Below, piece after piece: positions 1-5,790 of a DNA stretch of 39,031 bases. Source of the DNA: Acidobacteriota bacterium. GTDB lineage: Bacteria; Acidobacteriota; JAAYUB01. Position numbers and translations under genes: made by a program. Under the pieces are notes generated by a model. It worked only from the letters and a program-made list of their open reading frames with translations. It did not search any database and had not been told where the DNA came from. The stretch covers positions 1 through 39,031 of the forward strand of contig JAAYUB010000076.1 in assembly GCA_012517875.1 (NCBI GenBank). Reading direction: 5' to 3'. Position 1 is the stretch's first letter, and every line of letters starts with the position of its first letter.

Positions 1-145
1 CCGAATGCTCCAGGTTTTCAGCGTGCACCTTTTTAGCAAAGTTCTTGTACATGAGTTGTTTGCAAATGATAACGAAAATGACAACCTGTTACAATCGCCT
101 AACCCACAGAAATCATTCAAGTTTTAACCGGACAGCAGTGTAATA

Positions 146-178
146 CTATATTAATTTGTAACTGCTATATTAATTTGT
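146..178. repeat. Two 14-bp direct repeats upstream of first gene
   Basis: The 14-mer CTATATTAATTTGT occurs at 146-159 and again at 165-178, a period of 19 bp, or about two helical turns. The pair lies 22-54 bp before the ATG at 200 in a strongly AT-rich stretch that differs from the GC-rich surroundings. The spacing suggests an operator bound on one face of the DNA, or an AT-rich promoter element. No regulator can be named. Confidence 0.6.
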
Positions 179-199
179 GACAAGGTTCCGGAGGGTGCC

Positions 200-820
200 A
201 TGAACAGATTTCTGATTCTCACTGTGATCGCTTTCTCTTTGTTATGTGTGTTCCCTTTGGCGGGCAATCATGATGGGTTGGACCCCGGAGCGATCCGGAT
301 CGTCGGCCGTGCGTTGGAATCTCAGCGGCTGAGATTGGAAGTCTCCATCCATCAAGGTGATACTGAAACGCTGAATATTTGTGGAGTCAAAATCTACTCG
401 GAACCGAGTCATTCGCTGCTTTGCGCCATCGTGGATCCTGACATGCCTGCTGCGGCACAAGAACAGATCAGGGCGGAAAAGCCACGCGGGATGGTTGTGA
501 CGACGATCAGAGATCAGATTGAACCCGATTTTGAAATTCAAACTCCTCCCGTCGAGGATAATCGGATTCTGGTCGAATATGTCCTCAGGCGCGAAACAGG
601 GGTCGTTACCCATACGGTCAGGGACGTGTATATTCCGAACGGATTCCAGTCGTTTGGCTTTGTCACGGGAGCCCGGCTTGAAAACGTGACGGAGTCATGG
701 GTGACCAATTGCTACTGTGACGATGTCTACTGCAAAACCATCACGTGTGGCACTCCCGAGATGACCCTGTGCTGCCCCAACTGCACCTGCTTCTGTGGTC
801 ACGTCCAATGTCCTAAATGA
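200..820 (+). CDS. Secreted protein with Cys-rich C-terminus, function unknown
   Basis: A 206-aa protein that I do not recognise. Residues 1-22 form a typical Sec signal peptide (MNRF, hydrophobic core, cleavage near PLAG). The middle (about 25-165) looks beta-rich without a known motif. The last 40 residues hold ten cysteines, including CYC, CC, CTCFC and a terminal CPK, suggesting a disulfide-rich or metal-binding tail after export. The ATG at 200 follows GGAGGG at a good distance, so the start is firm. Base composition is clearly less GC-rich than the neighbouring genes, which hints at recent acquisition. It appears to be a single-gene unit; no downstream partner lies within 360 bp. That the gene is real is likely; its function is open. 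Confidence 0.8.
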   Translation: MNRFLILTVIAFSLLCVFPLAGNHDGLDPGAIRIVGRALESQRLRLEVSIHQGDTETLNICGVKIYSEPSHSLLCAIVDPDMPAAAQEQIRAEKPRGMVVTTIRDQIEPDFEIQTPPVEDNRILVEYVLRRETGVVTHTVRDVYIPNGFQSFGFVTGARLENVTESWVTNCYCDDVYCKTITCGTPEMTLCCPNCTCFCGHVQCPK

Positions 821-1010
821 ACACCCGCCAGGCGGATTTCGCGGATACGCGCCGCGTTTTAAGCAAACGGCAACATCCGTCCGCGTGATTGGTATAAGCT
901 TTTCCCAATAGATACTTGAGGAATCCGCCTGATCGTGTTCGGACGTCGGACACCGACTATCGGACCCGGGTTCGGCTCCCAGAACCCATCCACCATCTTT
1001 TCAATGAAAA

Positions 1011-1031
1011 TGATCAATGATAAATTGATCA
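1011..1031. repeat. AT-rich 8-bp inverted repeat
   Basis: TGATCAAT at 1011-1018 and ATTGATCA at 1024-1031 form a perfect 8-bp dyad around a 5-nt loop. It could be a weak hairpin or an operator. No run of T follows. Confidence 0.45.
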
Positions 1032-1034
1032 ATT

Positions 1035-1064
1035 CCTTCGTGCCCTTTGTGTCTTCGTGGTGAA
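1035..1064. repeat. Dispersed CTTCGTGGTGAA-type intergenic repeat
   Basis: The 30-nt stretch includes TGTGTCTTCGTGGTGAA. Read on the opposite strand it would give the peptide FTTKTQRARR, a familiar spurious translation in many GC-rich environmental genomes where this repeat occurs between genes. The family is recalled from general knowledge, not from a search. It is non-coding here. Confidence 0.5.
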
Positions 1065-1116
1065 TCCGCTTCGCCGGTCCGATTCCCCGGGCAAACGGGC
1101 TGAGCGGTCACAAGAC

Positions 1117-1145
1117 TGGACGCCTCCGCCCCGCTCGGCTATGAT
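1117..1145 (+). promoter_or_regulatory. Putative sigma70 promoter of GH3 gene
   Basis: TGGACG (1117-1122) and TATGAT (1140-1145) are 17 bp apart. Transcription would begin near 1152, giving a leader of about 36 nt before the GTG at 1188. Confidence 0.45.
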
Positions 1146-1187
1146 GGAGCCGACGTCCTGAACCCGTGATCCGTAGGAGATCCGCCC

Positions 1188-3431
1188 GTGCGGCCAGCCC
1201 GATCCATCGGCTTGATGACGCTGTTCTTGTTCTCCGCCGCGGTCGCCCTCGCCCCGGCCCGCGGCGACGCCATGACGAGTTCCGCCGGCGGCACCCCGCC
1301 GCCGTTCCGCGACCCGGCGCTCGATCCGGACGAGCGGGCGCGCGACCTCATGGGGCGCTTGACTCTCGAGGAGAAAGCCTCGTTCATGGTCCACGAGACG
1401 CCGGGCGTGGCGCGCCTGGGCATCCCGCCGTACACCTGGTGGAACGAGTGCCTGCACGGCGTGGCCCGGTCGGGCCGCGCCACCGTCTTCCCCCAGGCCA
1501 TCGGCCTGGCCGCCACCTTCGATCCCGACTTGATCGGCCGCATCGGCGCCGCCATCGCCGCCGAGGCCCGGGCCAAGCACGCCGCCCGGCCCGTCGGCGC
1601 CGCCGGCCTTTACACGGGCCTCACGTTCTGGTCGCCCAACGTAAACATCTTCCGCGATCCCCGCTGGGGCAGGGGACAGGAAACCTACGGCGAAGATCCA
1701 TATCTCACGGGGCGCCTCGGCGCGGCCCTGGTCCGCGGACTGCAGGGGGATGATCCGCGGCGGCTGATGGCCGCCGCCTGCGCCAAGCACTACGCGGCCG
1801 GGAGCGGCCCCGAGGCGTCGCGTCACCGCTTCGATGCCGCGGTGGCTGAGACCGACCTGCGCGAAACCTACCTCCCCGCCTTCGGGGCGCTGGCCGCGGT
1901 CGGCGTCGAGGCGGTCATGTGCGCCTACAACCGCCTGAACAGCGAGCCGTGCTGCGCCAGCCCGTTCCTGCTCCAAACGGTGCTCCGCGGCGAGTTCGGC
2001 TTCCGCGGGCACGTGGTGTCCGACTGCGGGGCGCTCCGCGACTTCGTGGACGGCCACCGCACCGCCGCCGACGATCTGGAGGCGGCCGTCCAGGCGCTGC
2101 GGGCGGGCGTCAACCTGGAATGCGGCACCGCCTACCGGCATCTCCCCGCGGCCGTCCGGCAGGGCCGGGTGACGGAGGCCGAGGTCGACGCCGCGCTGCA
2201 GCCGCTGCTCCGTACGCTGGTCCGGCTGGGGCTGTTCGACCCGGCGCCGCCCCCGGCGCCGCCTCCGGACGTGGTGGGGTGCGCCGCCCACGCGGCGCTG
2301 GCGCGGGAAGCCGCCGTCAAATCCATGGTGCTGCTCAAGCACAACCCCGGCGCACTCCCTCTGCCGGCGGACCTGCAAACGCTCTTCGTCACCGGCCCCT
2401 GCGCCGCGAGCGTCGACGCGCTGCTCGGCACCTACCACGGCCTCGGCGCCGACATGGTCACGGTGCTCGAGGGGATCACCCGCCGCGCCGGGCCGGGCGT
2501 GCGGATCGAGTACAGCTCCGGCTGCCCCCTGGACGGACCCGTCGCCATCGGCAACATCTGGCCCGCGAGCTATGCCGACGCCACCGTGGCCGTCGTCGGG
2601 CTGACCCCCGATTTCGAAGGGGAGAAGGGCGAGGCATTCCGCTCCGGCGCCGCCGGCGACCGGACGAGCCTGGAACTGCCGGCCATCCAGGTGGAACTGG
2701 TCCGCCGCCTGCGCGCCCGGAGCCGCCGGCCGCTGGTCGTGGTGGTGGCCGCCGGGTCGGCGGTGGCCATCCCCGAGATTCTGGAGTTGGCCGACGCCGT
2801 GCTGCTGGCCTGGTATCCGGGCCAGGAGGGCGGCAACGCCGTGGCTGACGTCCTGTTCGGCGCGGCCAACCCCGCCGGCCGCCTCCCTATCACCTTCTAC
2901 CGGACGCTGGCGGACCTGCCCCCCTTTGAGGATTATCGGATGGAGGGGCGCACCTACAGGTATTACCGAGGCGAGCCCGCTTTTTCCTTCGGTTACGGCC
3001 TGAGCTACACCACGTTCGGATATTCCGACTTGGCGGCGGCGCCGGCGGTGATCCCGCCGACCGGTGTGGTGGAAATCCGCGTCACGGTGGCCAACACCGG
3101 TCCGATGGCGGGCGACGAAGTGGTTCAACTCTACGTGGTGCCGCCCGACGCCCGTGCCGGCGGCCCGAACCAGGAACTGAAGGGATTCCAGCGGATCCAT
3201 CTCGCCGCCGGCGAACGCCGCGATCTTCGGTTCCGCCTGCCCGCCGCGGCGTTGCGGCGGTGGGACGCGGCGGCCGGCCGCTGGACCGTCCGGCCCGGCG
3301 GTTACGTGGTGCGCGTGGGCGGTGCCTCGGCCGGTCCCCGTGCCGAAACGGTCCTGAGCATTGGAAGTTATGAGACAGGAGACAAGGGTAAGAAGGTCAG
3401 AGTTCTGCAACTCCCATCTTCTATCTCCTGA
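1188..3431 (+). CDS. GH3 family glycosidase, beta-xylosidase type, exported
   Basis: Predicted to hydrolyse terminal beta-linked sugars, probably xylose, in plant oligosaccharides outside the cytoplasm. The GTG start at 1188 follows AGGAGA at 1175-1180. Residues 1-28 are a signal peptide. The GH3 N-terminal barrel covers about 45-340 and carries WWNECLHGV, close to the WWSEALHGV of beta-xylosidases, and the nucleophile Asp279 in VVSDCGAL. The C-terminal domain (about 380-600) has the FEGEKGEAF segment expected to supply the acid/base Glu. A fibronectin-III-like domain follows (about 640-715). Odd point: the last ~20 residues after the final domain strand, and the stop codon, come from a hairpin-forming intergenic element (3376-3430), so the natural C-terminus seems overwritten. 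Total 747 aa. The next gene, a sugar transporter, starts 40 bp later. Family is certain; the exact sugar is inferred. Confidence 0.93.
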   Translation: MRPARSIGLMTLFLFSAAVALAPARGDAMTSSAGGTPPPFRDPALDPDERARDLMGRLTLEEKASFMVHETPGVARLGIPPYTWWNECLHGVARSGRATVFPQAIGLAATFDPDLIGRIGAAIAAEARAKHAARPVGAAGLYTGLTFWSPNVNIFRDPRWGRGQETYGEDPYLTGRLGAALVRGLQGDDPRRLMAAACAKHYAAGSGPEASRHRFDAAVAETDLRETYLPAFGALAAVGVEAVMCAYNRLNSEPCCASPFLLQTVLRGEFGFRGHVVSDCGALRDFVDGHRTAADDLEAAVQALRAGVNLECGTAYRHLPAAVRQGRVTEAEVDAALQPLLRTLVRLGLFDPAPPPAPPPDVVGCAAHAALAREAAVKSMVLLKHNPGALPLPADLQTLFVTGPCAASVDALLGTYHGLGADMVTVLEGITRRAGPGVRIEYSSGCPLDGPVAIGNIWPASYADATVAVVGLTPDFEGEKGEAFRSGAAGDRTSLELPAIQVELVRRLRARSRRPLVVVVAAGSAVAIPEILELADAVLLAWYPGQEGGNAVADVLFGAANPAGRLPITFYRTLADLPPFEDYRMEGRTYRYYRGEPAFSFGYGLSYTTFGYSDLAAAPAVIPPTGVVEIRVTVANTGPMAGDEVVQLYVVPPDARAGGPNQELKGFQRIHLAAGERRDLRFRLPAAALRRWDAAAGRWTVRPGGYVVRVGGASAGPRAETVLSIGSYETGDKGKKVRVLQLPSSIS
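3376..3430. repeat. Palindromic intergenic element at GH3 3' end
   Basis: Three nested arms form an imperfect long hairpin: CAGGAGA (3376-3382) with TCTCCTG (3424-3430), AGAAG (3391-3395) with CTTCT (3418-3422), and GAGTT (3400-3404) with AACTC (3409-3413) around loop CTGC. The GH3 stop codon TGA (3429-3431) lies in the right arm. It resembles REP/MITE-like intergenic units; it may also act as an mRNA 3' structure. Confidence 0.55.
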
Positions 3432-3471
3432 CTACCAATTGTTTGTATTCGCAGAGGAGAGAAGCACGCTG

Positions 3472-3735
3472 ATGAAAGAAATAGTGGGAATCATCTTCGG
3501 ACTGGGTTTGATGGCCAACGCCGGTCTGTTCGTGCTCCAGGCGGTGAAGATCGGGCGGGCCCGAAGCGCCAAGGGCGTGTCCATTCTCACCTTCGCCGGC
3601 TTCTGCCTCCTGCAGGTGACGGGCATCCTGCACGGCATCTTCCAGCACGACCTGTATCTTCTCTCCGGTATGGTGGCCAGCCTGCTCGCGTGCGGCACGG
3701 TCACCGGGCTGGCCGTCTACTACCGGAACCGCTGA
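3472..3735 (+). CDS. SemiSWEET-like sugar transporter (PQ-loop, MtN3 family)
   Basis: An 87-aa integral membrane protein with three predicted helices (about 5-24, 36-56, 62-83), the size and topology of bacterial SemiSWEETs, which dimerise to form a sugar uniporter. The segment RSAKGVSILTF at 31-41 matches the PQ-loop-type signature, where the usual Pro-Gln is replaced by Ala-Lys as in many family members. The ATG at 3472 is chosen because AGAGGAGA lies at 3453-3460; a longer frame from 3361 runs through the GH3 tail and is not credible. It is 40 bp downstream of the GH3 glycosidase, so the pair may release a sugar and take it up. This link is inference. A hairpin follows at 3746. Confidence 0.85.
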   Translation: MKEIVGIIFGLGLMANAGLFVLQAVKIGRARSAKGVSILTFAGFCLLQVTGILHGIFQHDLYLLSGMVASLLACGTVTGLAVYYRNR

Positions 3736-3745
3736 ACCGCGGCGC

Positions 3746-3768
3746 CCCGCGCCCGCAGCGGGCGCGGG
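3746..3768 (+). terminator. GC-rich hairpin after SemiSWEET gene
   Basis: CCCGCGCCC (3746-3754) pairs with GGGCGCGGG (3760-3768) around loop GCAGC, a perfect 9-bp stem 10 bp after the stop codon. No T-run follows, so it may be a pause or 3' stabilising structure rather than a full intrinsic terminator. Confidence 0.5.
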
Positions 3769-3790
3769 AGAACAGGGTTCGCCGGATTAA

Positions 3791-3945
3791 AACGGTTGAT
3801 AGTTGATGGTTCGTGCTCGTAATGTTCATCGTGATCGTGATCGCCATCGAGACTCGGTGCTCGTTCCCGCCATGGGAACGTCAGACACCGGATACCCTCT
3901 CATCTGATATCCGACTCACCGATTCACCCATTCACCCATTCACCC
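3791..3945 (+). repeat. Intergenic repeat family A, copy A1
   Basis: A ~155 bp element whose reverse complement is clearly homologous to 5580-5741; the 28 nt at 3890-3917 are identical to the complement of 5609-5636. Order of parts: GGTTGATAGTTGATGG, a GATCGTGATCG run, CGAGACTCGG, a perfect hairpin CGTTCCC-GCCAT-GGGAACG at 3862-3880, CTCATCTGATATCCGACTC, and CATTCACCCATTCACCC. It has no reading frame. It may be a non-autonomous mobile or REP-like unit. Confidence 0.8.
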
Positions 3946-3977
3946 TGCTCGCCGGCCCCGAATTTCTTAAATAATCC

Positions 3978-4004
3978 TTGCAAAGAGGTAAAGAACGGTA
4001 TACA
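3978..4004 (+). promoter_or_regulatory. Putative promoter of RRM gene
   Basis: TTGCAA (3978-3983) and TATACA (3999-4004) lie 15 bp apart (16 if CTTGCA is used). Transcription near 4011 would leave a ~180-nt untranslated leader. Confidence 0.4.
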
Positions 4005-4192
4005 GTCTTCCCGGATTCGATCAACGGATCGATCGTTGCTCCTGCCGCCAGAAGTAACTTGTCGTTCAGCCAGTTCCTTCCAGAGCCCAGCCGAGTATCA
4101 TCCGTTCCATTGTTCCGTAATCCAGGTGTTTGAACCGGCTTGGCCGGAATTTAATGTGATGCCCGTTCATCAAACGGGCCAGGAGTATCAGC

Positions 4193-4456
4193 ATGTCGAC
4201 GAAGATCTATGTCGGAAACCTTCCCTTCAGCGCCACCGAAGATCAGCTGCAGCAGATGTTCGCCGCGCACGGTGCGGTGGAATCGGTCAGCGTGATCACC
4301 GACCGGGAAACCGGCCGGCCCCGCGGCTTCGCCTTTGTGGAGATGTCCAGCGGCGCCAACGAGGCGATCCAGACGCTGAATGAGAAGGTCATGGACGGCC
4401 GCACACTCAAGGTCAATGAAGCGCGTCCGCGGGAAGACCGCAAGCCCCGCTGGTAA
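4193..4456 (+). CDS. RRM-domain RNA-binding protein
   Basis: An 87-aa protein consisting of one RNA recognition motif, as in the cold-inducible RNA-binding proteins of cyanobacteria and other bacteria. RNP2 is IYVGNL (residues 5-10) and RNP1 is RGFAFVEM (44-51), both with the aromatic residues that stack on RNA. A short basic tail (RPREDRKPRW) follows. It is expected to bind single-stranded RNA in the cytoplasm and may affect mRNA stability or folding. The ATG at 4193 is preceded by AGGAG, and a perfect 12-bp hairpin follows the stop. The gene stands alone between a long leader and a convergent Pro-rich gene; both lie between inverted repeats A1 and A2. Family is certain; RNA targets are unknown. 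Confidence 0.95.
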   Translation: MSTKIYVGNLPFSATEDQLQQMFAAHGAVESVSVITDRETGRPRGFAFVEMSSGANEAIQTLNEKVMDGRTLKVNEARPREDRKPRW

Positions 4457-4471
4457 CATCAGTTCCCGCCT

Positions 4472-4499
4472 CCGGGGAGCGCCAGCCGGCGCTCCCCGG
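4472..4499 (+). terminator. Perfect 12-bp hairpin after RRM gene
   Basis: CCGGGGAGCGCC (4472-4483) pairs fully with GGCGCTCCCCGG (4488-4499) around loop AGCC, 15 bp after the RRM stop codon. No T-run follows. It probably ends or protects the RRM transcript. Confidence 0.6.
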
Positions 4500-4606
4500 G
4501 GCACATTCATCACAGATTCCCCTCCACTGACAGCGGCCAGTCTTCAATTTCATCTGAAACACCCTGTTCTCTCTGCAGGCTCTGTGTCTGCGGAAGTGAA
4601 CGGTTT

Positions 4607-5428
4607 TTACTTCGGTGGCGGATCGGGCGGGTTGATGGGCGGACCCGGATCCTGCACGCCGCGGGCTGCCTCGCCTTGGGCGGTGGCGCCGAACATACCG
4701 GCGACCTGGGAGGCCGCCGCCGGCAGGTCGTCGCCATCCTGGTAGCCGGCAGGACTCTGCCGGTTCACGCCGGCGGCGAGGCCGGAGAAGGCGGCTGTGG
4801 ACCTGAGGCTGGCGTCGTCCGGGTCGTCCGGATCGTCCGGGTCCGGCGGCATCGGTTGCGGTTCCGGCCGGGGGACCGGCGAGCTGGCGCGGGGGTCTGT
4901 CGGCGTCGGTGTGCTCGGCACGACGAATCCGCCGGGTTCGGTGGGTCCGCCTGGACCGGGAACTGGCGACTTCACATGACCGGGCCCGAGGCCGTGCCGA
5001 ATCGCCGGCCGCTTCGGGTTGCCGTCGGGGCCCTGCTCGGTGCCGCCGATTTCGGGGGAATAGGCGCCGAAGCCCTCCCGCAGGATCCGAAACTTCGACA
5101 CCAGATCGTCCGACCGCTTCGGCGGATCCGGCGGCGGATCCGGCCTCACGATGGGTTGGCCGGGCGTCTGTTCCGTCGGCCCCGTGTCAATCCCGCCCGG
5201 CAGTCGCTCTCCCAGTCCGCCCGGGAATCGCGGCAGGTCGGAGGCGTCATGCGGCCGATCGAGTCTCTTCTCGCCGAAGTCGAGGACTGGCGGCTGGAGC
5301 ACACCGAGCTGGTCCTGCATGGACGTCGGGTGAACTTCCGCCTTTACCGGTCCCGCAGGAGCGGGAGCGGATGGCGTGTCGTCGGGTTCCGGCATCGCGG
5401 CCGGTCCGCTGAGTGGTTTGATTTCCAT
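4607..5428 (-). CDS. Pro/Gly/Asp-rich low-complexity protein, unknown
   Basis: A 273-aa protein that I do not recognise. It has no signal peptide or membrane segment. It is rich in Pro, Gly and Asp, with tracts such as PDPPPDPPK, PTPTPTDP, PDPDDPDDPDD and a final PPDPPPK, so it is probably disordered. A short less biased part (about 105-135, containing LVSKFRILREGFGAY) might fold. The start is well supported: GGAGGT lies 5 nt before the ATG. The first residues (MEIKPL...PEPDD) resemble the start of the Gly-rich protein at 38589 (MDIHKL...PEPSD), and both have the same style of leader, so they may be distant relatives. It converges with the RRM gene and sits inside the A1/A2 repeat pair. Reading direction is supported by the ribosome site; function cannot be assigned. 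Confidence 0.6.
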   Translation of the reverse strand: MEIKPLSGPAAMPEPDDTPSAPAPAGPVKAEVHPTSMQDQLGVLQPPVLDFGEKRLDRPHDASDLPRFPGGLGERLPGGIDTGPTEQTPGQPIVRPDPPPDPPKRSDDLVSKFRILREGFGAYSPEIGGTEQGPDGNPKRPAIRHGLGPGHVKSPVPGPGGPTEPGGFVVPSTPTPTDPRASSPVPRPEPQPMPPDPDDPDDPDDASLRSTAAFSGLAAGVNRQSPAGYQDGDDLPAAASQVAGMFGATAQGEAARGVQDPGPPINPPDPPPK

Positions 5429-5790
5429 CGTCTACCTCCACCATTAAAGATCCGTACGCCGGACTGATCGGGGAATCAGGCATGCTGCTTGGGATGATCG
5501 TCCTGCCGATCGGTCCGGATGTCTATTCTAATTATCGGTCCGATCCGGATTTTGGACACGGACAATTTTAAGGAATCAATGGATGAATGGGTAAATGGGT
5601 GAATCGATGAGTCGGATATCAGATGAGAGGGTATCCGATGTCTGCGTCCCCATGGCGGGAACGAACCTTGAGTCTCGATGACGATTACGAATTGCAATTA
5701 CGAATTACGAGCACGAACCATCAATCACTAACCGACAATTGTCAGCTCGATTCTTATACTCCTGTCCGCCCATTCTCCTTGTCAGCCGCA
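5429..5790. other. Intergenic region, 362 bp
   Basis: No gene is seen. It carries the 5' leader of the Pro-rich gene (5429 to about 5530, with GATAAT/TAGAAT-like motifs on the minus strand) and repeat copy A2 (5580-5741). Confidence 0.6.
5580..5741 (-). repeat. Intergenic repeat family A, copy A2 (inverted to A1)
   Basis: A ~160 bp copy in opposite orientation to A1, with 28 identical bases at 5609-5636 and matching flanking blocks: GGGTGAATCGATGAGTCGG, CCCCATGGCGGGAACGA, GAGTCTCGATGACGATTACG and GAGCACGAACCATCAA. The two copies enclose 3946-5579. It begins 50 bp beyond the stop of the ankyrin gene. Confidence 0.8.

Larger units (their letters stand above)
821..1187. other. Intergenic region, 367 bp, repeats and promoter
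   Basis: No gene is seen. It contains a short degenerate run of CGGACGTCGG/CGACTATCGG motifs around 945-965 like those of the intergenic repeat family elsewhere in the window, an AT-rich inverted repeat at 1011-1031, a dispersed 30-mer at 1035-1064 and the likely promoter of the GH3 gene at 1117-1145. Confidence 0.6.
3736..4192. other. Intergenic region, 457 bp
   Basis: No gene is seen. It holds the hairpin 3746-3768, repeat copy A1 (3791-3945), a promoter-like site at 3978-4004 and a leader of about 180 nt before the RRM gene. The leader is unusually long for this window and could carry a regulatory structure; none is recognised. Confidence 0.6.

Noticed and set aside
61-95. Fur box in the first 100 bp
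   Set aside because: AAATGATAACGAAAATGA has one good half site, but the other half matches poorly.
1029-3410. 793-aa open frame antisense to GH3
   Set aside because: It has no ribosome site and a biased Arg/Gly/His composition, and it mirrors a clear GH3 gene. GC-rich third positions keep the opposite frame open.
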